A DNA stretch of 6,098 bases from NCBI GenBank assembly GCA_002470125.1, contig DKNB01000075.1, positions 1,109 to 7,206 of the forward strand, given 5' to 3'. The translations under genes were made by a program, and so were the position numbers. Under the pieces are notes generated by a model. That model saw nothing but the letters and a program-made list of their open reading frames with translations. It made no database searches and was not told the DNA's origin. The DNA is from Gallionellales bacterium UBA7399. Lineage in GTDB: Bacteria; Pseudomonadota; Gammaproteobacteria; Burkholderiales; Gallionellaceae. Numbering within the stretch: position 1 is the stretch's first letter; every line of letters begins with the position of its first letter. This document shows, in pieces, positions 1-5,492 of the stretch.

Positions 1-422
1 CCCTGCCAAGCCGGGTGTGGTCACTGGGTCCGACCATGGCCACCACACTGTTTGATGGGGGGCTGCGGTCAGCGCAAAAAGAGCAGGCGATCGCCGTGTT
101 CGATCAGAGCGTTTCCGACTACCGTCAGGTTGTTTTGACTGGCTTTCAGGAGGTTGAGGACAGCCTCTCTGCGTTACGAATCCTGAGCGAGGAGTCCAAG
201 GCGCAGAAAGAGGCGGCCAAGTCTGCGCAGGAGTCCGTCACGCTCTTTAATAACCAGTACCTGTCCGGCACGGTGAGCTACCTGAATGTTATTACGGCAC
301 AGGCGGCTGCCCTCGATGCGGATGTGCGCGACCTCAATATCACTGGAAGAAGTCTGCTCGCTAGCGCGGCCCTACTAAAGGCGCTTGGTGGAGACTGGAA
401 GTCAGACAAAAAAATAAACTGA
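1..422 (+). CDS. TolC/NodT-family outer-membrane efflux channel, C-terminal fragment
   Basis: This is the last 139 or so codons of an outer-membrane factor of a tripartite efflux system; the reading frame is open through the left edge (first full codon at 3), so the true start lies outside the window. The family forms a trimeric beta-barrel plus alpha-helical tunnel that carries drugs, metals or other solutes from an inner-membrane RND pump and periplasmic adaptor to the outside. What shows it: WSLGPT followed by LFDGGLRSAQ, then the stretch DYRQVVLTGFQEVEDSL, the pattern QYLSGTVSYLNVITAQ, and the closing ALLKALGGDW, all in the order usual for NodT-type lipoprotein channels. The helical stretch rich in Ala, Gln and Glu fits the second half of the tunnel. 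The N-terminal lipobox, if there is one, is not visible. The substrate cannot be told. Pump and adaptor genes would be expected upstream. The family call is firm; the exact subfamily is inferred. Confidence 0.9.
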   Translation, partial: LPSRVWSLGPTMATTLFDGGLRSAQKEQAIAVFDQSVSDYRQVVLTGFQEVEDSLSALRILSEESKAQKEAAKSAQESVTLFNNQYLSGTVSYLNVITAQAAALDADVRDLNITGRSLLASAALLKALGGDWKSDKKIN

Positions 423-497
423 TACGCATGATCGTCACGGCGTCACCCAAAGCGCTTACCAATCAATCCTCGTAACAAGTTCGCCCACACTTTAGCT

Positions 498-509
498 GGT
501 GGCATACCC
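498..509. repeat. Upstream copy of the GGTRGCATACCC 12-mer
   Basis: GGTGGCATACCC here differs at one base from GGTAGCATACCC at 658-669. The inverted-repeat symmetry is imperfect in this copy (GGTG against TACC needs a G-T pair). It could be an auxiliary regulatory site or chance. Confidence 0.3.
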
Positions 510-636
510 AAGTAATTGTGGCCAAAAGGCTGCCTTTGAACCCACTGCTGGTAGGGTGATATGGGCTTATTTTGTTATAAAAATGACCGAGGGCGCGTCA
601 CTCTTTGCAGTGTGTTAAACGAGCCCGGGGTGCGAA

Positions 637-665
637 TTGACCGTTTGTATTTTAATGGGTAGCAT
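637..665 (+). promoter_or_regulatory. Candidate sigma-70 promoter for tpiA
   Basis: TTGACC at 637-642 (5 of 6 to the -35 consensus) is followed after exactly 17 bases by TAGCAT at 660-665 (4 of 6 to the -10 consensus). Transcription would begin around 672, giving a leader of about 25 bases before the tpiA ATG at 697. The placement and spacing are good, but the -10 is only moderate and there is no experimental support. It would drive tpiA, secG and possibly the tRNA and nuo genes. Confidence 0.45.
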
Positions 666-669
666 ACCC
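657..669. repeat. Inverted repeat GGGTA-GCA-TACCC over the putative -10
   Basis: Five-base arms GGGTA (657-661) and TACCC (665-669) flank GCA. The palindrome covers the candidate -10 hexamer. The 12-mer at 658-669 matches 11 of 12 bases of a copy at 498-509, exactly 160 bases upstream. The position suits an operator, but no known regulator site was recognised. Confidence 0.4.
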
Positions 670-696
670 GCTTTGAGTGTTTTGAAAGGCCATTAC

Positions 697-1452
697 ATGC
701 AACGCAAATTCATTGTCGGAAATTGGAAGATGAATGGCGCGCTGAGCAGTAATGAGTCCTTGTTGAAAGAGGTGGTCGGTGGCCTGGCGCAGATGTCGAC
801 AGTCGACTGCGCGGTGTGCGTTCCCTTCCCGTATCTTGCACAAGCCCAGGCATTGCTACGCGGAACATCCGTAGGGGTGGGGGCACAGGATGTGCACCAA
901 ACCAATAAAGGCGCCTACACTGGAGAGGTTTCGGCCTCCATGCTGCATGACTTTGGCTGCACGCATGTGATTGTCGGGCACTCAGAGCGACGTAACCTGT
1001 ATGGCGAAAGCAGCCAACTGGTAGCGGAAAAATTTTTAGCTGCCCAGCAGTCAGGGCTGACACCCATTCTCTGTGTCGGTGAGACCTTGGAGCAGCGTGA
1101 GGCCGGTACGACCGAGGCGGTCATAGCGGAGCAATTAGCAGCGGTTATCAAGCTGTGCGGTCCAGAATCCTTGCGTACCGCGGTGATTGCCTACGAGCCG
1201 GTTTGGGCGATAGGGACCGGAAAGACTGCCTCGCCAGAGCAGGCGCAGAACGTGCATTCGTTTATACGAAAAAGTGTCGCTGGGTCTGATCAGGAGTTTG
1301 GACGAGCCTTGCGTATACTTTACGGTGGCAGTGTTAACGCCTCCAACGCGGCCGAGTTGTTTGCAATGCCGGATATTAACGGCGGGCTAATAGGGGGCGC
1401 ATCGTTGGTGGCAAAAGATTTTCTGGCGATCTGTGGTGCCGGACAAAAATAA
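697..1452 (+). CDS. tpiA: Triosephosphate isomerase
   Basis: This cytosolic enzyme interconverts dihydroxyacetone phosphate and glyceraldehyde 3-phosphate in glycolysis and gluconeogenesis, working as a TIM-barrel dimer. The 251-residue product has the normal family length. Visible active-site parts are GNWKMNG at residues 8-14 (Asn9 and Lys11), the electrophile His95 in VIVGHSERR, the catalytic base Glu167 in AYEPVWAIGTG, the phosphate-gripping loop 6 (about 168-178), and the phosphate-binding YGGSV (209-213) and IGGAS (232-236). The frame stays open for 20 codons upstream (an ATG-like start at 637 as TTG), but the ATG at 697 is chosen because AAGG (686-689) sits seven bases before it and the protein then begins MQRKFIVGNW, as homologues do. 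A plausible promoter lies at 637-665. secG follows after 22 bases, so the two are probably co-transcribed. Nothing is missing or odd. Confidence 0.98.
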   Translation: MQRKFIVGNWKMNGALSSNESLLKEVVGGLAQMSTVDCAVCVPFPYLAQAQALLRGTSVGVGAQDVHQTNKGAYTGEVSASMLHDFGCTHVIVGHSERRNLYGESSQLVAEKFLAAQQSGLTPILCVGETLEQREAGTTEAVIAEQLAAVIKLCGPESLRTAVIAYEPVWAIGTGKTASPEQAQNVHSFIRKSVAGSDQEFGRALRILYGGSVNASNAAELFAMPDINGGLIGGASLVAKDFLAICGAGQK

Positions 1453-1474
1453 ATTAGATGACTTGGGGTAACGT

Positions 1475-1831
1475 GTGGAAATTTTCGTTTGGGTTGTGCA
1501 TGTAATAACTGCGATAGCTTTGGTTGGCCTGGTTCTGATGCAGCACGGTAAGGGCGCGGACATGGGAGCTGCGTTCGGATCTGGTTCAGCGGGCAGCGTG
1601 TTTGGCTCGAGTGGTTCAGCTAATTTTTTAAGTCGCAGCACGGGGATAGCCACGGCGATATTTTTTATCACCAGCATGTCTCTGACTTATATTTACGCTA
1701 ATCCGTCTCAGTCTCATGGTGTCATGGACAGGCATGAGGCATCTCAGTCGACGCAACCATCAGCCGCGCCGACGCCCACCTCGTTACCGAGTGACACGGG
1801 CAGCTCAAAGTTGAAAGAAATACCAAAATAA
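1475..1831 (+). CDS. secG: Protein-export membrane protein SecG
   Basis: SecG is the small subunit of the inner-membrane SecYEG translocon and aids SecA-driven protein export. The 118-residue product has two membrane segments (about residues 3-22 and 54-75) joined by the conserved cytoplasmic stretch QHGKGADMGAAFGSGSAGSVFG and SSGSANFLSR, which identifies the family. After about residue 76 comes a low-complexity Ser/Thr/Pro/Ala-rich tail, common in proteobacterial SecG and variable in sequence. The start is GTG at 1475, giving MEIFVWVVH; a GGGG tract at 1465-1468 stands six bases upstream as a ribosome site, and no in-frame ATG fits better. The gene lies 22 bases after tpiA and 9 bases before the tRNA-Leu gene. 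The tpiA-secG-tRNA-Leu order is familiar in gammaproteobacteria; in E. coli secG is also followed by a tRNA-Leu(GAG) gene. Confidence 0.96.
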   Translation: MEIFVWVVHVITAIALVGLVLMQHGKGADMGAAFGSGSAGSVFGSSGSANFLSRSTGIATAIFFITSMSLTYIYANPSQSHGVMDRHEASQSTQPSAAPTPTSLPSDTGSSKLKEIPK

Positions 1832-1840
1832 TAAAGTTAT

Positions 1841-1925
1841 GCCGTCGTGGTGAAATTGGTAGACACGCTAGCTTGAGGGGCTAGTGGCGAAAGCTGTAGC
1901 AGTTCGAGTCTGCTCGACGGCACCA
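1841..1925 (+). tRNA. tRNA-Leu (anticodon GAG)
   Basis: The 85-base gene folds as a class II tRNA. The acceptor stem is GCCGTCG (1841-1847) with CGACGGC (1915-1921), discriminator A1922 and an encoded CCA (1923-1925). The anticodon stem is CTAGC (1868-1872) with GCTAG (1880-1884), with loop TTGAGGG and anticodon GAG at 1875-1877, reading CUC/CUU leucine codons. A long variable arm (about 1885-1897, with a GAAA loop) is typical of leucine tRNA. The T arm is AGCAG-TTCGAGT-CTGCT (1898-1914). It begins 9 bases after secG with no promoter or terminator in between, so it is probably cut out of the secG transcript. Confidence 0.97.
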
Positions 1926-1966
1926 AATACTCAAGCGAAAATAGGTTCTGGTTGGTCAGGCTGAGA

Positions 1967-1977
1967 GTGTATTACAC
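1967..1977. repeat. Small palindrome GTGTA-T-TACAC upstream of nuoA
   Basis: Five-base perfect arms around one base, about 39 bases before the nuoA start in the 90-base gap after the tRNA. It might be an operator or a chance palindrome. No convincing sigma-70 promoter pair was found in this gap. Confidence 0.2.
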
Positions 1978-2015
1978 GCAGCTGGCTGGGCAAGGCATCA
2001 AACAGATGAGGGTAT

Positions 2016-2372
2016 ATGTTAGAAAACTATTTTCCAGTCTTGCTGTTCATAGTGGTTGCCCTGGCAATGGGCGTGGCGCCAATGCTCTTGGGTTGGCTGG
2101 CCGCTCCTAATCGTCCAGACGAGGCGAAGCTCTCCCCGTACGAGTGCGGTTTCGGAGCCTTTGAGGACGCGCGCATGAAATTTGACGTGCGTTACTATCT
2201 TGTCGCTATCCTGTTTATCCTGTTTGATCTAGAAATTGCGTTTCTGTTTCCTTGGGCGGTTGTGCTCAAAGAGATCGGCTTGTTTGGGTATATCTCTATG
2301 CTGATATTTTTGGCCATCCTGGTGGTTGGATTTATCTACGAGTGGAAAAAGGGGGCCCTAGAATGGGAATAG
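2016..2372 (+). CDS. nuoA: NADH-quinone oxidoreductase subunit A
   Basis: NuoA is a small membrane subunit of complex I that sits beside NuoH near the quinone chamber and helps couple electron transfer to proton pumping. The 118-residue protein has three membrane segments (about residues 6-28, 61-82 and 89-108). The long loop between the first two carries the conserved LSPYECGF (39-46, with Cys44), and FDLEIAF (70-76) provides the conserved membrane acids Asp71 and Glu73, followed by PWAVVL. Length and N-terminus match the family. The ATG at 2016 is preceded by GAGG (2008-2011). The gene opens the nuo operon 90 bases after the tRNA, and its last 10 bases overlap the start of nuoB, suggesting translational coupling. 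Confidence 0.97.
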   Translation: MLENYFPVLLFIVVALAMGVAPMLLGWLAAPNRPDEAKLSPYECGFGAFEDARMKFDVRYYLVAILFILFDLEIAFLFPWAVVLKEIGLFGYISMLIFLAILVVGFIYEWKKGALEWE

Positions 2373-2839
2373 AGGGAGTCCTAGAAAAAGGGGTCGTGAC
2401 CACGTCGCTGGACGCCCTGATCAATTATGCCCGCACCGGCTCACTGTGGCCGATGACCTTTGGCCTAGCGTGCTGTGCTGTTGAGATGATGCAGGCTGGA
2501 GCCTCGCGTTATGACCTTGACCGATTTGGCATCACGTTTCGTCCAAGCCCACGCCAATCTGACGTGATGGTTGTGGCGGGCACACTTTGCAACAAGATGG
2601 CGCCGGCGCTGCGCAAGGTATACGACCAGATGGCTGAGCCGCGTTGGGTGATCTCGATGGGGTCCTGCGCCAACGGTGGCGGCTACTACCACTACTCGTA
2701 CTCCGTCGTTCGCGGTTGCGATCGCATCGTGCCGGTTGATGTATACGTGCCGGGATGCCCACCGACTGCCGAAGCGTTGCTGTATGGAATTATTCAGTTG
2801 CAGAACAAGATAAAGAGAACCAACACGATTGCACGTTAG
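2363..2839 (+). CDS. nuoB: NADH-quinone oxidoreductase subunit B
   Basis: NuoB binds the terminal [4Fe-4S] cluster N2, which hands electrons to quinone, in the cytoplasmic connecting arm of complex I. The frame is open further upstream, but the ATG at 2363 is chosen because the product then starts MGIEGVLEKG like its proteobacterial relatives and has their usual 158-residue length; a run of G (about 2351-2355) serves as ribosome site. The N2 ligands are all present: the tandem Cys37-Cys38 in GLACCAVEM, Cys102 in SMGSCANGGG and Cys132 in YVPGCPPTAEA. The loop GITFRPSPRQSDV near the quinone site is also intact. The start lies inside the end of nuoA (10-base overlap). A 78-base gap, unusually long for this operon, separates it from nuoC. 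Confidence 0.97.
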   Translation: MGIEGVLEKGVVTTSLDALINYARTGSLWPMTFGLACCAVEMMQAGASRYDLDRFGITFRPSPRQSDVMVVAGTLCNKMAPALRKVYDQMAEPRWVISMGSCANGGGYYHYSYSVVRGCDRIVPVDVYVPGCPPTAEALLYGIIQLQNKIKRTNTIAR

Positions 2840-2917
2840 TTCTGTGTGCGGCATCAGGGTGAAAAGATCCTCTGAGCTCGGTGCCTGCAATTTAATGTAC
2901 ATGATACTGGTGTAAAC

Positions 2918-3559
2918 ATGAATTTCAATTTGAACGACTTGGCCGCTCGCCTACATGCGAGCCTGGCTGGCAAGATAGTGAGCCTAGAGAATAGGCTGGG
3001 CGAGCTCACCCTGGTGGTTCGCGCGGCCGACGCCTTGGGGGTCATGACCTACCTAAGGGACGACCCAGGCCTACGCTTCGAGCAAATGATGGACCTGTGC
3101 GGGGTGGATTATTCCACCTACGGCAGCGACCTCTGTGAGGGCGGCGCGTACCTAAAGTCCGAAAACGTTCAAGACATCAGCTCATCTCGATTTGCTGTGG
3201 TCTACCATTTGCTGTCGGTGACACACAACGTGCGCGTGCGCGTGCGCGTGTTTGCCGAGAGCGACGAGTTGCCGACGCTAAGCTCCGTGATAAACGTTTG
3301 GTCGTGCGCTAACTGGTACGAGCGAGAGGCGTTTGACCTCTACGGCATCATGTTCTCTGGCCACCCCGATTTACGTCGCCTGCTTACCGACTACGGCTTT
3401 GTGGGGAACCCATTCCGGAAGGACTTTCCGTTGTCGGGTCACGTTGAGATGCACTACGATCCCGAGCAAAAGCGTGTCGTCTACCGTGCGGTGTCGATAG
3501 AGCCGCGTGAGCTTGTTCCCCGTATTGTTCGAGAAGAGAGCTACGGAGGGGGGAAATGA
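2918..3559 (+). CDS. nuoC: NADH-quinone oxidoreductase subunit C
   Basis: NuoC (30-kDa subunit) is a structural part of the connecting module and packs against NuoD. The 213-residue protein carries the family signature at residues 135-154: EREAFDLYGIMFSGHPDLRR, followed by LLTDYGFVGNPFRKDFPLSG and the C-terminal DPEQKRVVYR and EPREL. It is a separate gene, not fused to nuoD as in E. coli. The ATG at 2918 is the only start that fits; the upstream frame offers no nearby alternative, and the ribosome site is weak (GGTG around 2909-2912). Residues 105-111 read VRVRVRV and are encoded by an almost fourfold tandem CGTGCG hexamer (3229-3250). The gene ends in a purine-rich GGAGGGGGG (3545-3553) directly before its TGA, where an ATG overlaps the stop and opens a small frame leading to nuoD. 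Confidence 0.97.
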   Translation: MNFNLNDLAARLHASLAGKIVSLENRLGELTLVVRAADALGVMTYLRDDPGLRFEQMMDLCGVDYSTYGSDLCEGGAYLKSENVQDISSSRFAVVYHLLSVTHNVRVRVRVFAESDELPTLSSVINVWSCANWYEREAFDLYGIMFSGHPDLRRLLTDYGFVGNPFRKDFPLSGHVEMHYDPEQKRVVYRAVSIEPRELVPRIVREESYGGGK

Positions 3560-3672
3560 GAGCGAACGCACTGGGTGCTGGAGCCGTCGACACGCAAACA
3601 AAAGTTTTGTTAGGCGCGTCGCGCCCCGTTTCCCATAACAAAAATGAATCCGAAGGTTTAAGCCATGGCTGA
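3556..3672 (+). CDS. Candidate 38-codon ORF bridging nuoC and nuoD
   Basis: The ATG at 3556 overlaps the nuoC stop (ATGA), and GGAGG (3545-3549) lies six bases upstream, an almost ideal ribosome site. The frame runs stop-free through the whole nuoC-nuoD gap and ends at TGA 3670-3672, eight bases inside nuoD. The product would begin MRANALGAGAVDTQTK and has no membrane segment, Cys or motif that I recognise. Against it: the purine tract is also the coding sequence for the usual Gly-rich end of NuoC, and the frame covers a set of inverted repeats. It may be a translated coupling leader that carries ribosomes to nuoD, a true small protein, or chance. No function can be given. Confidence 0.25.
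   Translation: MRANALGAGAVDTQTKVLLGASRPVSHNKNESEGLSHG
3597..3643 (+). promoter_or_regulatory. Nested inverted repeats in the nuoC-nuoD gap
   Basis: TTTTGTTA (3605-3612) pairs perfectly with TAACAAAA (3636-3643), enclosing a GC-rich palindrome GGCGCG-T-CGCGCC (3613-3625; as RNA a 5-bp stem with loop GTC). The same TTTTGTT is also complementary to AACAAAA just upstream (3597-3603), so two foldings compete for one arm. There is no U-tract after it, so it is not an ordinary intrinsic terminator. The structure ends 21 bases before the nuoD ATG and leaves the nuoD ribosome site (AAGG, 3653-3656) free. It could be an mRNA processing or stability element; the role is inferred. Confidence 0.4.
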
Positions 3673-4918
3673 GATAAAAAATTACACCATGAACTTTGGG
3701 CCGCAGCACCCGTCTGCGCATGGCGTGCTACGGCTTGTCTTGGAGTTGGATGGGGAGGTGATCGAGCGTGCCGATCCGCATATTGGCTTGCTTCATCGCG
3801 CCACCGAGAAACTGATCGAGCACAAGACCTACCTCCAGTCGCTGCCCTATATGGACCGCCTCGACTACGTGTCCATGATGTGCAACGAGCACGCTTATGT
3901 CATGGCCATCGAGAAGCTGCTTGCCATCGAGGTGCCGCTACGGGCGCAGTACATTAGGGTTATGTTCGACGAGATCACCCGGGTGATGAACCACCTGCTG
4001 TGGCTTGGTGCGCACGCACTGGACATCGGTGCGATGACCGTGTTCTTGTACGCCTTCCGCGAGCGTGAGGACCTGATGGACGTGTACGAGGCGGTGTCTG
4101 GGGCAAGGCTGCACGCAGCGTACTACCGCCCGGGCGGTGTGTATCGAGACCTGCCGGACACTATGCCGCTATACCAGGCATCCAAGATTCACAATGCCAA
4201 AGCCATTAAGAAGATGAACGAGAATCGCGAGGGCTCCCTGCTTGATTTTATGGAGGACTTCACGAATCGTTTTCCAACCTGCGTCGATGAGTACGAGACC
4301 CTGCTGACAGACAACAGAATATGGAAGCAGCGCACCGTCGGAATCGGTGTGGTGACTCCGGAGCGGGCGCTTGCGCTTGGTTTCAGCGGCCCCATGCTCC
4401 GTGGGTCGGGTATTGTTTGGGATTTACGCAAAAAACAACCGTACGAGGTGTACGACCGCATGGACTTCGATATCCCAGTGGGGGTGGAGGGGGATTGCTA
4501 CGATCGTTACTTGGTACGCGTGGAGGAGATGCGTCAGTCGAATCGCATTATCAAACAATGCATCGCTTGGTTGCGTAAGAATCCGGGCCCAGTGATCGTC
4601 GATAACTTTAAGGTTGCGCCCCCGAAACGTGAGTCAATGAAGCAGAACATGGAGGAACTTATCCATCACTTCAAGCTATTCACGGAGGGCATGCACGTCC
4701 CATCCGGTGAGGCCTATGCCGCGGTCGAGCACCCCAAGGGAGAGTTTGGCATATACATTGTTTCGGATGGCGCCAACAAGCCTTACCGCCTCAAGATCCG
4801 CGCCCCCGGCTTTGCGCATATCGCGGCGCTGGATGAGATGGCTCGCGGACACATGATTGCTGACGTGGTGGCAATTATTGGCACCCAAGATATCGTGTTT
4901 GGTGAGGTCGATCGCTAA
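3665..4918 (+). CDS. nuoD: NADH-quinone oxidoreductase subunit D
   Basis: NuoD (49-kDa subunit) forms, with NuoB, the quinone-binding pocket of complex I; it descends from the large subunit of NiFe hydrogenases but has no metal site. The 417-residue length is normal for an unfused NuoD. The N-terminal GPQHPSAHG (12-20) carries the quinone-site His19, and Tyr68 in MDRLDYVS is the partner that contacts the quinone head; their spacing of 49 equals that of His38 and Tyr87 in Thermus Nqo4. The family signature LHRATEKLIE is at 43-52. Further conserved blocks are FDEITRVMNHLLWLG, YYRPGGVYRDLP, GPMLRGSGIVWDLR and the C-terminal IIGTQDIVFGEVDR. The ATG at 3665 follows AAGG (3653-3656) by eight bases. 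Its TAA overlaps the ATG of a 31-codon frame that leads to nuoE. Confidence 0.98.
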   Translation: MAEIKNYTMNFGPQHPSAHGVLRLVLELDGEVIERADPHIGLLHRATEKLIEHKTYLQSLPYMDRLDYVSMMCNEHAYVMAIEKLLAIEVPLRAQYIRVMFDEITRVMNHLLWLGAHALDIGAMTVFLYAFREREDLMDVYEAVSGARLHAAYYRPGGVYRDLPDTMPLYQASKIHNAKAIKKMNENREGSLLDFMEDFTNRFPTCVDEYETLLTDNRIWKQRTVGIGVVTPERALALGFSGPMLRGSGIVWDLRKKQPYEVYDRMDFDIPVGVEGDCYDRYLVRVEEMRQSNRIIKQCIAWLRKNPGPVIVDNFKVAPPKRESMKQNMEELIHHFKLFTEGMHVPSGEAYAAVEHPKGEFGIYIVSDGANKPYRLKIRAPGFAHIAALDEMARGHMIADVVAIIGTQDIVFGEVDR

Positions 4919-5013
4919 TGAGTAACTTTTTTCGTGAGCAGGGTGTTCCTGTGAGCGCCACATCCAGAGGCCGAGTGGACGCCCCTGCGATGATATTTTT
5001 AGAGGCTCTTTGA
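4918..5013 (+). CDS. Candidate 31-codon ORF bridging nuoD and nuoE
   Basis: The ATG at 4918 shares its A with the nuoD stop (TAATG), with GAGG at 4904-4907 ten bases upstream. The frame runs without a stop through the entire 94-base gap and ends at TGA 5011-5013, whose A is the first base of the nuoE ATG (TGATG). The product would begin MSNFFREQGVPVSATSRG and end MIFLEAL; no motif or membrane segment is recognised. Perfect end-to-end coupling on both sides suggests that ribosomes may pass through it from nuoD to nuoE. It may be a genuine small protein, a coupling device, the decayed remnant of a longer gene, or chance. nuoE has its own ribosome site (AGAGG, 5001-5005). Confidence 0.3.
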   Translation: MSNFFREQGVPVSATSRGRVDAPAMIFLEAL

Positions 5014-5492
5014 TGCTATCAGTTCAGATTCAAGAGAAGACGGATCGTGAGCTAAAGAAGTACCCGCCCAACCAGAGGCAGTCTGCGGTTATGGCGGCGT
5101 TACGCTTTGTTCAGGATGAGAAGGGCTGGATCAGTACCGAGGATATGGCTGATGTTGCCGCCTACCTGGGCATGCCACAGATGAGCGTGTACGAGGTGGC
5201 GACCTTTTATAACATGTACAACCTGAAACCCATGGGCCAGCACACGCTCACGGTGTGCACTAACCTATCCTGCCAATTGGTGGGCGCCATGGAAACGCTA
5301 AGCTACCTCAAGAGCAAGCTCGGCATCGAGGTGGGTGAGGTGACAGCCGATGGCAAGTTTGGCCTGCGGGAGGGTGAGTGCCAGAACACCTGTGATGATG
5401 CGCCGCTGCTCATGGTTAACAACAAGAAGACGTGTGGCCGACTGACCGAGCAAAAAATAGATCAACTCTTAGCGGAGCTGGGCAAGCAATGA
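5013..5492 (+). CDS. nuoE: NADH-quinone oxidoreductase subunit E
   Basis: NuoE (24-kDa subunit) carries the [2Fe-2S] cluster N1a in the NADH-oxidising module and has a thioredoxin-like fold. With the ATG at 5013 the protein has 159 residues, close to the usual size. The four cluster ligands are Cys82 and Cys87 (CTNLSC) and Cys123 and Cys127 (CQNTC); the spacings of 5, 36 and 4 match those of E. coli NuoE Cys92, 97, 133 and 137. The N-terminal half shows the conserved KYPPNQRQSAVMAAL, EKGWIS and VATFYNMYNLKP. A TTG one codon earlier (5010) could be read as a start, but the ATG is better placed seven bases after AGAGG (5001-5005). Its TGA overlaps the nuoF ATG (ATGA), implying coupled translation of the pair that forms the NADH module with NuoG. 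Confidence 0.97.
   Translation: MLSVQIQEKTDRELKKYPPNQRQSAVMAALRFVQDEKGWISTEDMADVAAYLGMPQMSVYEVATFYNMYNLKPMGQHTLTVCTNLSCQLVGAMETLSYLKSKLGIEVGEVTADGKFGLREGECQNTCDDAPLLMVNNKKTCGRLTEQKIDQLLAELGKQ

Larger units (their letters stand above)
423..696. other. Intergenic region between efflux gene and tpiA
   Basis: No coding frame with a convincing start and ribosome site was seen. The stretch separates the efflux gene from the tpiA unit and holds a candidate sigma-70 promoter (637-665), an AT-rich patch (567-585), and two copies of a 12-mer GGTRGCATACCC (498-509 and 658-669). A short palindrome AAAGGC-T-GCCTTT at 525-537 is too weak and lacks a T-tract, so I do not call it a terminator; no clear terminator for the efflux gene was found. 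Confidence 0.6.

Noticed and set aside
525..537. AAAGGC-T-GCCTTT as terminator of the efflux gene
   Set aside because: With a realistic loop only about four pairs remain, no T-tract follows, and it is over 100 bases from the stop codon.
536..565. Second promoter TTGAAC - 18 bases - TATGGG
   Set aside because: Both elements match poorly; the pair at 637-665 is clearly better.
637..696. Upstream in-frame extension of tpiA by 20 codons
   Set aside because: The extension overlaps the putative promoter and lacks a ribosome site; starting at 697 gives the usual N-terminus and length with a good AAGG.
710..1063. Long minus-strand frames opposite tpiA and other genes
   Set aside because: They lie wholly within well-identified genes and show no family resemblance; they are by-products of GC-rich coding sequence.
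1926..2015. nuo promoter such as TTGGTC with TATTAC
   Set aside because: The spacing is only 12 bases and the elements match weakly.
2252..2362. Longer nuoB starting inside nuoA
   Set aside because: The extra 37 residues are nuoA sequence read in another frame, and the ATG at 2363 gives the standard MGIEGVLE start.
3644..3661. Five-codon leader frame (ATG to TAA) just before nuoD
   Set aside because: No ribosome site precedes it and so short a frame is expected by chance; the 38-codon frame in the same gap is better supported.
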